This document shows, in pieces, positions 49,186 to 56,495 of a DNA stretch of 64,000 bases (the first letter of the stretch is position 1; each line of letters begins with the position of its first letter). Under the pieces are notes generated by a model that saw only the letters and a program-made list of their open reading frames with translations, was not told the origin of the DNA and ran no database searches. Made by a program: the position numbers and the translations under genes. Location: the NCBI RefSeq assembly GCF_025860405.1, contig NZ_CP063785.1:2294001-2358000 (forward strand). Reading direction: 5' to 3'. This DNA is from Tolypothrix sp. PCC 7712 (GTDB lineage: Bacteria; Cyanobacteriota; Cyanobacteriia; Cyanobacteriales; Nostocaceae).

Positions 49186-49572
49186 ATGAGTACTACTACT
49201 ACACCAGGTCGTCAGTTCTTCGATGAACACATGAAGTACATCGTCGCTAAAGACGTGGTTGGCATGGTGACCAATACCTATACAGAAGATGCGATTCTGT
49301 ATAATGCTTTTCCTTTTTTAGATACACCACCCCCAAATGTAATTCAGGGGAGAGAAGCATTAATCAAAGCTTTTGAAGGTTACCTAGAATATCAAGGCGA
49401 AATTCAAGTTGATTCTTTATACAACTTTTTAGAAACTGACGACGTAATTTCCTTCCAAGCAACAATTACCTCTCCCAAAACAGGTAAGTGGGCAGTAGGT
49501 GATGTGTGGGTGCTTCAAGATGGCAAGGTGGCTCGTCACTTTGGTTTTGCTCACAGGCTAGGAGATGCTTAA
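49186..49572 (+). CDS. NTF2/SnoaL-like protein 1
   Basis: 128 residues of the NTF2-like fold: helix (FFDEHMKYIVAKDVVGMVTNTYTEDAILY), strands (DVISFQATITSPKTGKWAVGDVWVLQDGKVARHFGF). His122-like residues and Asp in YTEDA line the cone-shaped pocket of such proteins. SnoaL-like members catalyse cyclisation, isomerisation or hydrolysis in natural-product pathways. Three of these follow each other here, suggesting successive or alternative reactions on one small molecule. Function beyond fold is unknown. Confidence 0.75.
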   Translation: MSTTTTPGRQFFDEHMKYIVAKDVVGMVTNTYTEDAILYNAFPFLDTPPPNVIQGREALIKAFEGYLEYQGEIQVDSLYNFLETDDVISFQATITSPKTGKWAVGDVWVLQDGKVARHFGFAHRLGDA

Positions 49573-49711
49573 TAACCATCTGGGCTGGTAAGGTGTTTTA
49601 GTACTACGAAGGTTCATTTAAGTTGTAAATCTGTTGCGTTGATTAAATCTGCGGTTCTGTAGCAACATCCCAACTTTTGAGTAATTAACTGTTCAATAAA
49701 GGAAATAAATC

Positions 49712-50155
49712 ATGAGTGAGCTAGCACCACTAACTCAACCAGAAATTCTAGAATTTGCAAAAGCTTGGTATAGAAAACTAGACATTCACGTTCCTGTGGA
49801 CGAATATGCTCCTCTGTTAGCCTCAGACGTAGAATTGAGGTTTCCTGAAGCCACAGTTAAAGGCTTTGAAGGATATAGCGGTTGGTACGATCGCGTCATC
49901 AATATTTTCTTTGATGAAGTCCATACCGTCAAAGAAGTAACAGTTAAATCTGCGACAGCCGAAAAAGCAGATGTACAGGTGGTGGTGAAATGGGAAGCCA
50001 GTGTTTGGAAGGCTCCAGCAGCTACTAGCGAACGCATTGTTTTAGATGCTTATCAAACATGGGAAGTTAAGCGATCGCCCGAAACCAATAAACCAGTAAT
50101 CTCTGTTTATATAGTTGATGAACTCAAATACTACGAGGGTTCAGCTACATTGTAA
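49712..50155 (+). CDS. NTF2/SnoaL-like protein 2
   Basis: 147 residues, the most SnoaL-like of the three (EFAKAWYRKLDIHVPVDEYAPLLASDVELRFPEATVKGFEGYSGWYDRVINIFFDEVHTVKEV). It has DVEL-RFP and a VVVKWEASVWKAP strand with many aromatic pocket residues. The stop is 7 bp before a 15-bp inverted repeat (see 50163-50322). An RBS (AAGGAAATAAATC) precedes its ATG. Enzymatic role is inferred only from the fold and cluster context. Confidence 0.78.
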   Translation: MSELAPLTQPEILEFAKAWYRKLDIHVPVDEYAPLLASDVELRFPEATVKGFEGYSGWYDRVINIFFDEVHTVKEVTVKSATAEKADVQVVVKWEASVWKAPAATSERIVLDAYQTWEVKRSPETNKPVISVYIVDELKYYEGSATL

Positions 50156-50162
50156 ATAATAG

Positions 50163-50322
50163 AGAACTCTTAACAGATAACATGAAAAACAGAAGATTAC
50201 ATAGATAGATTTTTAGCAAAATAAATTATCCCTGATAGAACGGGAAAAAATCTCATCTATTGCTGATTCTATATACAGAATAAAGCTAAAATTATCTGCT
50301 TTTTTTGTCTGTTAAGAGTTCT
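50163..50322. repeat. Fold-back element between SnoaL-like genes 2 and 3
   Basis: Terminal arms AGAACTCTTAACAGA (50163-50177) and TCTGTTAAGAGTTCT (50308-50322) are a perfect 15-bp inverted repeat. Inside, ATAGATAGATTTTT (about 50200) pairs with AAAAAATCTCATCTAT (about 50248). It is a MITE-like or structured RNA element. Confidence 0.75.
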
Positions 50323-50375
50323 TTTTACCTAGTCTAAAGGGTTTGTGTAATCAAAATTTACGGAGAATCGAAAAT

Positions 50376-50768
50376 ATGGGCAAGCCTCCCGATACTGCTT
50401 TAGGAAGACTATACGAAGAACATATTCAATTAATCCTGAAAAAGGATATTGAAGCATTATTAAATCAATATACTGAAGATGCAGTTTTAATTAGCAGCTT
50501 TGAGAAAGTTCCTAAATATTTTCGCGGACGCAAAGAACTCGAAGAACACTTTCAAGGCATCCTAGGAATTGAAGGGTTACAGACAGATATTGCTTTTTGG
50601 GCAGAAACAGAAAATCCCCAAACCCTAATGATTGTTGAAGCTATTACTATGCAGGCTGGGGGACAAGAAGCTAAGATGCGGTTTGCCGATAGTTGGGTTT
50701 TGAGAGATGGCAAAATAGCTATTCACTTTGCTGGCATGACTCAATATCCCGATGGCACAGTAGCTTAG
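50376..50768 (+). CDS. NTF2-like protein 3
   Basis: 130 residues from the ATG at 50376 (MGKPPDTALGRLYEEHIQLI), with GGAGAA 9 bp upstream; a GTG at 50343 would be a longer alternative. Sequence resembles protein 1: YEEHIQLILKKDIEALLNQYTEDAVLIS and RFADSWVLRDGKIAIHFAG parallel its KYIVAKDVVGMVTNTYTEDA and WAVGDVWVLQDGKVARHFGF. So genes 1 and 3 are likely a duplicated pair. Role as for gene 1, by inference. Confidence 0.75.
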   Translation: MGKPPDTALGRLYEEHIQLILKKDIEALLNQYTEDAVLISSFEKVPKYFRGRKELEEHFQGILGIEGLQTDIAFWAETENPQTLMIVEAITMQAGGQEAKMRFADSWVLRDGKIAIHFAGMTQYPDGTVA

Positions 50769-50880
50769 ATTAGTTACATAATACTGATTTAAATACCATC
50801 ACAGCAGTTGTTAACCTATAAGTACGTTAGCAGTTAGCGTCTTCATGGGTAAGTCCTGGGTAGAGTATGTGCAGAGTAAA

Positions 50881-50913
50881 TAATTGCTGAGTAATTTATT
50901 GACTCAGCAATTA
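50881..50913 (+). repeat. Hairpin upstream of the SDR gene
   Basis: TAATTGCTGAGT / ACTCAGCAATTA, a perfect 12-bp stem with a 9-nt loop, 25 bp before the SDR ATG. It lacks a long U-run, so a role in attenuation or RNA processing is only a guess. Confidence 0.7.
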
Positions 50914-50938
50914 TAGCTATCTATTTATTACCGAAATC

Positions 50939-51655
50939 ATGGATTTAACCAATCAAAAAATAGTCATTATTGGTGGTAGTTCGGGAATTGGATTAGCAAC
51001 CGCAAAAGCAGTTGTGGCTGCAGGGGGAAATGTCGTAATTGCTAGCCGTTCAGAAGCCAAATTAAACGCTGCTCAAGCTGAGATTGGTGAACGGGTAACT
51101 ACCTTTAGCTTAGACATCACCAATGAAGAAGAAGTGCAAAAATTATTTTCCACAGTTGGTAGTTTTGATGGTTTAGTCATCACTATTTCTGTAGAAGCTA
51201 TGGGTGCATTTCTGGAATTAGATTCCCAAGTAGCCCGCCAGATATTTGAAAATAAATTTTGGGGGCACTATTATGCTGCTAAATATGGTGCAGCCCAACT
51301 CAAACCTAGTGGTGCGATCATCTTCTTTTCTGGTTATGCATCGCAAAAACCAGTATCTAATCTTTCTATCATGGCATCTGTGAATGGAGCGCTGGAAGCA
51401 TTAGCTCGTTCTTTAGCAGTGGAACTCAGTCCGATTCGAGTTAATGTTGTGTCTCCTGGTTTAGTAGCAACTCCTCTCTATGAAGGAATACCAGCAGAAC
51501 AACGGCAAAACTACTTTAATTATGTAGCTGATTCTCTACCTGTAAAACGGATAGCTCAACCAGAAGATATTGCGGAGACAGTTCTATATTTAATCAACAA
51601 CAAGTTTACAACTGGTGCGGTTATTGATGTAGATGGTGGAGCGAGGTTAGTATAA
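50939..51655 (+). CDS. Short-chain dehydrogenase/reductase 1
   Basis: 238 residues, SDR classical core. NAD(P)-binding GGSSGIGLATA (about 12-22). The usual Tyr-x-x-x-Lys is altered: the stretch FFSGYASQKPVSNLSIMASVNGALEALARSL has MASVNGA where Y-x-x-x-K is expected, so the catalytic Tyr/Lys are not in the normal place. The C-terminal half ends FTTGAVIDVDGGARLV as usual. It may be a non-classical or inactive SDR; verify against a structure-based alignment. It lies in the cluster between an NTF2 and the NHLP gene. Confidence 0.8.
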   Translation: MDLTNQKIVIIGGSSGIGLATAKAVVAAGGNVVIASRSEAKLNAAQAEIGERVTTFSLDITNEEEVQKLFSTVGSFDGLVITISVEAMGAFLELDSQVARQIFENKFWGHYYAAKYGAAQLKPSGAIIFFSGYASQKPVSNLSIMASVNGALEALARSLAVELSPIRVNVVSPGLVATPLYEGIPAEQRQNYFNYVADSLPVKRIAQPEDIAETVLYLINNKFTTGAVIDVDGGARLV

Positions 51656-51657
51656 GA

Positions 51658-51809
51658 GGCTATTTATAAAGTAAAAATAAAATTACTGTAGGGGTTGCCT
51701 AACGCATTATTTATGCGGCTATTCCCTACAGCTAAATTTTATTTTCTCTGATTACCAAATTATTTTATGTCCGTAATAAAACCTACTTAAGATTTACTTA
51801 TAAATAGTC
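51658..51809. repeat. Palindromic element upstream of the NHLP gene
   Basis: Outer arms GGCTATTTATAAAGTAAA (51658-51675) and TTTACTTATAAATAGTC (51793-51809). Inner arms AAAATAAAATT + CTGTAGGG (51674-51693) and CCCTACAG + AATTTTATTTT (51724-51745). It ends 70 bp before the ATG at 51879. Its ends resemble those of 21327-21430. Confidence 0.7.
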
Positions 51810-51878
51810 TTGCAATGCTTTAGTAAAAAACTGGTACAATCAGAGAAACAACCAAACAATTGCTTGGAGTTAGCCACA

Positions 51879-52547
51879 ATGTTAAGTGCAGTTAAAAGAA
51901 CTTGGGCAGGAGTAGACGTAACTGGATTTGACCCTTATAAAGACGCTTTACAAGCACGGTTAATTAATCTTATTTGGAATGATGAAAACCTCAAACAAGA
52001 AATTCTGAAAAATCCGAAAGCTGTGTTTGAAAGGGAAACAGGAATTAAATTCCCTGCAGAATTAGAGGTTCGAGTGTTAGAGGAAGATGAAGATGAATTC
52101 TATATTGTGATTCCACCTCTACCTCCAACACAAGCCCAATGGGAGAATTTCTATCAGCAAATGTCTGTTTGGTGGACGTTAACATATACATGGTGGTGGT
52201 GGATTTACCGCACTAAAACAGAGAACGCTGTACCTTTCAGAGAAGGTTTAGAATCCCTCATCATTGTTCGTTTCATGCAAGATGAATCTTTAAGGCATCA
52301 ACTTTTTACTGAACCAAAAACAGCTTTAGAAAAGCAAGCAGGTATTCAACTTCCTGCTAATATCAAAGTCCAACCATTAGCAGAAACTCAAAATCTTGCT
52401 TATTTTGTTCTGCCGAAGAATCCACAACTAGAAAAGCGTGTAAATGGAGGAGTAGGAGAAGCATGGATGGCAGCCCATACTTGGTTTTGGTGGTTAACAT
52501 CCTTACGAATCAGAACGTCTGCTTTGGAAGCTACTAATTATAATTAA
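51879..52547 (+). CDS. Tandem NHLP-domain protein with two Trp-rich tails, candidate RiPP-type precursor
   Basis: 222 residues from the ATG at 51879, chosen because the alternative upstream start would add 23 unlikely residues and the leader domain starts just after. Residues 23-80 and 123-180 both resemble the nitrile-hydratase-like leader (NHLP) of RiPP precursors: LINLIWNDENLKQEILKNPK / LIIVRFMQDESLRHQLFTEP, then GIKFPAELEVRVLEED / GIQLPANIKVQPLAET and IVIPP / FVLPK. Each is followed by a Trp-rich tail: WWTLTYTWWWWIYRTKT (98-114) and TWFWWLTSLRIRT (201-213). No radical SAM, YcaO or LanM gene is in the window. It might instead be a structural partner of the neighbouring enzymes. The NHLP call is by motif recognition only. 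Confidence 0.7.
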   Translation: MLSAVKRTWAGVDVTGFDPYKDALQARLINLIWNDENLKQEILKNPKAVFERETGIKFPAELEVRVLEEDEDEFYIVIPPLPPTQAQWENFYQQMSVWWTLTYTWWWWIYRTKTENAVPFREGLESLIIVRFMQDESLRHQLFTEPKTALEKQAGIQLPANIKVQPLAETQNLAYFVLPKNPQLEKRVNGGVGEAWMAAHTWFWWLTSLRIRTSALEATNYN

Positions 52548-52613
52548 ATATAGTAGCGGTAGGTAACAAGTTATCTCACTCTCAAGAATGCTATTTAAGA
52601 AGGCATAAGTCAG

Positions 52614-52778
52614 AGGGCAGAAGGCAGAGAGTAGAAGGATGGATCAAGATTTTTATCCTTGTTTGCTAAATTGAAAATGCTTCTTATACAGGTACCCATA
52701 CTAGGTAGTTCCGGATTGCATTTTCATATTTTGATATTTGGTGGCGAAACCTGTTTCATTGGGATTGCCTTCTGCCCT
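52614..52778. repeat. Inverted repeat arms in the gap before the MDR gene
   Basis: AGGGCAGAAGGCA (52614-52626) and TGCCTTCTGCCCT (52766-52778), a perfect 13-bp pair separated by 139 bp. No gene in between. Confidence 0.6.
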
Positions 52779-52810
52779 TTACTTTTCTTGAGAACATCAC
52801 AAATTTGCCC

Positions 52811-53842
52811 ATGAAAGCACAAGTAATTGAAGAACTTGGGGATACTAGCGTATTCAAAGAAGTAGATTTGCCAAAACCAGAAGCTATACCTGGTCACATT
52901 TTAATTCGTGTGTTTGCCTCAAGCGTTAACCCACTGGATTATGTGATCCGAGATCCCAAGTACATGACTTATATTACTGATGAAAGATATGCTCAGGCGT
53001 TCAGCCAGGCGATTGTACCAGACTTACCAGCAGTGATACATGGTGATGTTGCTGGGGTTGTGGAAGAAGTGGGAGAAGGAGTAAACAAATTCCAGCCTGG
53101 TGATGAAGTTTATGCTTGTGCAGGCGGTTTGCGAGGTTTTGGTGGGGCTTTAGCTGACTATATGTTGGTTGATGCTGATTTAGCAGCTTTAAAGCCTAAG
53201 TCACTGACGATGGCAGAAACTGCTGCACTTCCCTTAGTTGCAATCACTGCTTGGCTGGCCTTGATAGACAGAGTGCAGATTAAGCCCGGACAGAATGTGT
53301 TAGTACATGCAGCTACAGGCGGTGTAGGTCATATTGGGCTGCAACTTGCCAAATGGGTTGGGGCAAAAGTTTTTACAACAGCTTCTTCTGAAAAAAAGTT
53401 AGCGATCGCCTATGAATTAGGTGCAGATGTTGCTATTAATTATCGCACGCAAACTGTGGCAGAGTACGTCAAACAGTATACGGATGGCAAAGGTTTTGAT
53501 GTAGTTTTTGATACTGTTGGTTTCGATAATCTCGATCGCTCCTTTGAGGCTGTTGCAGTCAATGGCATAGTTGCAACCACAATGGCTTGGAATAATCATG
53601 ACCTGAGTCCAGTTCATTTAAAGGGAGTAACTCTACATGCTGTCTGGTGGGAAATTTCTATGCTTTATGGTATTGATCGCGCACACCACGGCGAGATATT
53701 GGCCAAGCTTTCTCAACTCATAGATGAAGGCAAAATCCGCCCCTTAATAGATCCAAAATCCTTTAGCTTTGCTGATATAGCAGCAGCGCATCAATATGCT
53801 GAATCTGGTCAGGCAATTGGGAAAATAACTTTGACGCGATAA
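52811..53842 (+). CDS. Medium-chain dehydrogenase/reductase 1 (quinone-oxidoreductase type)
   Basis: 343 residues from the ATG at 52811, with six more if the upstream TTG was used. GroES-like N-terminus (GHILIRVFASSVNPLDYVIRD; VIHGDVAGVVEEVGEGVNKFQPGDEVY) and Rossmann core VLVHAATGGVGHIGLQLAKWVGA. It lacks the structural-zinc Cys set, as in zinc-free MDRs such as quinone oxidoreductase and enoyl reductases that use NADPH. It has an unusual aromatic stretch, LHAVWWEISMLYGI. It is preceded by inverted repeats in the gap (see 52614-52778). Confidence 0.88.
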   Translation: MKAQVIEELGDTSVFKEVDLPKPEAIPGHILIRVFASSVNPLDYVIRDPKYMTYITDERYAQAFSQAIVPDLPAVIHGDVAGVVEEVGEGVNKFQPGDEVYACAGGLRGFGGALADYMLVDADLAALKPKSLTMAETAALPLVAITAWLALIDRVQIKPGQNVLVHAATGGVGHIGLQLAKWVGAKVFTTASSEKKLAIAYELGADVAINYRTQTVAEYVKQYTDGKGFDVVFDTVGFDNLDRSFEAVAVNGIVATTMAWNNHDLSPVHLKGVTLHAVWWEISMLYGIDRAHHGEILAKLSQLIDEGKIRPLIDPKSFSFADIAAAHQYAESGQAIGKITLTR

Positions 53843-53929
53843 TTTGCTAGCTTGGTATAAATTTGTCTGGAATTTTGGTATAAATTTAGTCTGGAATTGC
53901 AGACAAATAATTTAGAACAAGCTACATCT

Positions 53930-54394
53930 ATGGAAATTTCCTTGAGAGTTAATGGTAAAAAATATACAGCAGATGTTGAACCCAATCTACTGTTATTAGA
54001 CTTGCTCAGAGATCATCTTGGTTTAACAGGTACAAAAGATGATGGCGGTTCGACTTCTGGTGTGTGTACAATTTTACTCAATGGCGTATCGGTAAAAAGC
54101 TCATTTGTGCTAGCAGTGCAAGCGGATGGTGGCGATATTGTTACCATTGAAGGTATTGCTAAAAACGGGCAACTGAGCGTTATTCAAGAAGCATTCTGGG
54201 AAAAGCACGCAGTGCAAAACGGCTTTTGTACACCAGCAATGATCTTGTCTTCAATGGATCTCTTGCAAAAAAATCCCAATCCTACAGAAACAGAAATTCG
54301 TGCTTGGTTAGATGGGATTTATTCACGAGATACAGGCTATCAAAATGTTGTCAGTGCCATTAAATATGCAGCTGAAAAATTACAGCAAAGCTAG
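53930..54394 (+). CDS. Xanthine-dehydrogenase-family small subunit lacking most [2Fe-2S] ligands
   Basis: 154 residues from the ATG at 53930 (MEISLRVNGKKYTADVEPNL), which fits the family start; a longer ORF from 53897 would add 11 residues. Colinear with CoxS/XdhC-type two-[2Fe-2S] subunits, but the first cluster motif reads TKDDGGSTSGVCTILLNG with SSFVLAV where SC...AV is expected. The second reads VQNGFCTPAMI and GIYSRDTGYQNV where QCGFCTPGM and NLCRCTGY are expected. Six of the eight cluster Cys are gone; only Cys of SGVC and GFC remain. It probably cannot bind either cluster. It lies upstream of XdhC and the large subunit. Confidence 0.85.
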   Translation: MEISLRVNGKKYTADVEPNLLLLDLLRDHLGLTGTKDDGGSTSGVCTILLNGVSVKSSFVLAVQADGGDIVTIEGIAKNGQLSVIQEAFWEKHAVQNGFCTPAMILSSMDLLQKNPNPTETEIRAWLDGIYSRDTGYQNVVSAIKYAAEKLQQS

Positions 54395-54519
54395 GTAGTG
54401 GTGACCGGAGTGATGAGGGTGATAAGGGAGAGGTGGGAGATGAGGGAGACAAAATAATATTCCCAATTGCGCCCTGTTCCCTGTTCCCTAGATAAAAATC
54501 ATATGGAGTGAATAAAGCT

Positions 54520-55293
54520 ATGAAACTTGAAGGTAGTGTAGTTCTAATTACAGGTGCGAGTGGTGGTATTGGAAAAGAGTTCATTCAGGGATTACTAGGC
54601 GCTGGTGTTGGGAAAATCTACGCCGCAGCTCGTAGAGTAGAGGCTCTGGAAAGTTTGAAGGCTAATAATCCTGACAAAATTGTGCCGATAAAACTTGATA
54701 TTACTAACCTAGCTCAAGTTAATGAAGCAGCAGCCCAATACCAAGATGTCAATGTACTGATCAATAACGCTGGGATTACCCATGACCAAGGAGTAATTTC
54801 TGCACCAAATATGGATGGTGCACGTCAGGAAATGGAAACCAACTACTTTGGGACAATGGGGATGTGTCGCGCCTTCGCTCCTGTACTAAAAGCAAATGGT
54901 GGGGGAGTAATCGTCAACCTAGTTTCTTTCTTAGGTAAAATTAACCTCCCCTTTTTGGGTACATACTGCGCGTCTAAGGCAGCAGAATTATCCCTAACTC
55001 AATGTGTGCGTGCAGAATTAGCAGCCCAAGGAACCCTAGTAGTTGCCGTTATGCCAGGTTCAGTCGATACTGAATTTGCTAAGTATTATCCACCGCCAAA
55101 GGTTGCACCCGCAGAAGTTGTTAGAGTAGCTTTAGATGCTGTCATTAATGAAGTTGAAGATGTCTATCCAGGCGACCAAGCAACTTATTTGGCAGCTGAA
55201 CTGCTCAAAGATCCTAAAGGTATAGAAAAATACCTTGCAGGGATGTTACCAGGTATATTGGAGCAGCAAAAACAGCAGCAAGAACAGCAATAG
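54520..55293 (+). CDS. Short-chain dehydrogenase/reductase 2
   Basis: 257 residues from the ATG at 54520, with TGGAG 15 bp before; a GTG at 54508 is an alternative. NAD(P)-binding GASGGIGKEF, NNAG (NVLINNAGITHD), and catalytic YCASKAAELS with Tyr and Lys in normal spacing, plus Ser in NLVSFLGK. It is a functional classical SDR by motif. The C-terminus is a Gln-rich tail (EQQKQQQEQQ). Preceded by a short low-complexity tract (54400-54490). Confidence 0.9.
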   Translation: MKLEGSVVLITGASGGIGKEFIQGLLGAGVGKIYAAARRVEALESLKANNPDKIVPIKLDITNLAQVNEAAAQYQDVNVLINNAGITHDQGVISAPNMDGARQEMETNYFGTMGMCRAFAPVLKANGGGVIVNLVSFLGKINLPFLGTYCASKAAELSLTQCVRAELAAQGTLVVAVMPGSVDTEFAKYYPPPKVAPAEVVRVALDAVINEVEDVYPGDQATYLAAELLKDPKGIEKYLAGMLPGILEQQKQQQEQQ

Positions 55294-55312
55294 CAATTGA
55301 GGTAAAGCACCG

Positions 55313-56425
55313 ATGAAAGAAGTAATAGATGAAGTCGAACAATGGCTAAATCTGGGCCATACTGTAGCATTAGCAACTGTGGTCAAAACCTTAGGTTCCA
55401 GCCCTAGGGAAGTCGGTGCTGTAATGGCGGTTAACGATGCTGGAGAAGTTCTTGGTTCTGTTAGCGGTGGTTGTGTAGAAGCAGCCGTGGTAGAAGAAGC
55501 TCTGATAGTCATCCAATCAGGCGAACCACGGCTGTTAAGCTATGGGGTCAGTGATGAATTGGGTCTATCGGTTGGCTTAACCTGCGGCGGGACAATTCAA
55601 ATTTTTATCCAGCAGTTCTCAGACAAATTACATAGCAGTAATCTCAGTTTGAGGGAGATTTTCCAAGCAATTCGCCAATCATTACAGAAACCCATAGCTA
55701 TCTGTACAGTGGTGGAGGGAATGCAAGCAGGAGCCAAGATGATTGTCAACGACAAGGGCGATCGCTTGGGTTCCCTCGGTAATGCAGAGATTGATTGCAT
55801 AGTTGCTGATGATGCTCAAGGAATGTTGCATCAAGGGCTGACTAAATTGTCTGACTTTGCTTTAAATGAAGAATGTCGGCAAGCAGAGGTCACAGTTTTT
55901 ATAGAGTCTTTTGCTCCACCACCTCACTTAATTATTTTTGGTGCCATTGACTTCACGCGATCGCTCTCTGTATTAGCTAAAGTCCTGGGTTACCGGGTGA
56001 CTGTTTGCGATGCGCGCGATAGCTTTGCCACAGTTGCACGTTTTCCCGCAGCTGATGAGGTGATTGTGGAATGGCCCCATAAATACTTAGAAAGCACTCA
56101 TGTAGACCACCGGACTATGATTGTTGTTCTCACTCATGACCCCAAATTTGATGTCCCCGCTTTAGTTAGCGCTGTGAGAACACCAGCCGCTTATATTGGG
56201 GCAATGGGTAGCCGCAGAACTACTAAAGATAGAATCAGTCGTCTTCAAGAAGCTGGACTGACTGAGGCGGAAATTAACCGGATTTCTGCCCCAATTGGGC
56301 TAGATATCGGTGCTCGTACCTCCGAAGAGACAGCAGTTTCAATTATGGCTGAAGTGATTGCCCAAAGAAGCGGGCGTAGTGGCGGACGGCTATCTCACAA
56401 TGAAAAGCCAATTCACGCCAGATAG
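55313..56425 (+). CDS. XdhC/CoxF-family molybdenum cofactor insertion chaperone
   Basis: 370 residues. N-terminal domain: TLGSSPREVGAVMAVND, GSVSGGCVEAAVVEEAL and LGLSVGLTCGGTIQIFI (conserved Cys pairs). C-terminal Rossmann domain: LIIFGAIDFTRSL, VCDARDSFATVARFPAADEVIVEWP, AAYIGAMGSRRTTKDRISRL. Family role: binds, sulfurates and delivers Moco to xanthine-dehydrogenase-type enzymes. It starts 19 bp after the SDR stop. Presence beside altered small and large subunits suggests the cluster still builds a Moco enzyme. Confidence 0.93.
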   Translation: MKEVIDEVEQWLNLGHTVALATVVKTLGSSPREVGAVMAVNDAGEVLGSVSGGCVEAAVVEEALIVIQSGEPRLLSYGVSDELGLSVGLTCGGTIQIFIQQFSDKLHSSNLSLREIFQAIRQSLQKPIAICTVVEGMQAGAKMIVNDKGDRLGSLGNAEIDCIVADDAQGMLHQGLTKLSDFALNEECRQAEVTVFIESFAPPPHLIIFGAIDFTRSLSVLAKVLGYRVTVCDARDSFATVARFPAADEVIVEWPHKYLESTHVDHRTMIVVLTHDPKFDVPALVSAVRTPAAYIGAMGSRRTTKDRISRLQEAGLTEAEINRISAPIGLDIGARTSEETAVSIMAEVIAQRSGRSGGRLSHNEKPIHAR

Positions 56426-56495
56426 TGAAGCATTACTTCAGTAAATCACGCCAGTGGCGTGATTTTCCTCTAGCGATGAAGATTTAGGAAAATTT

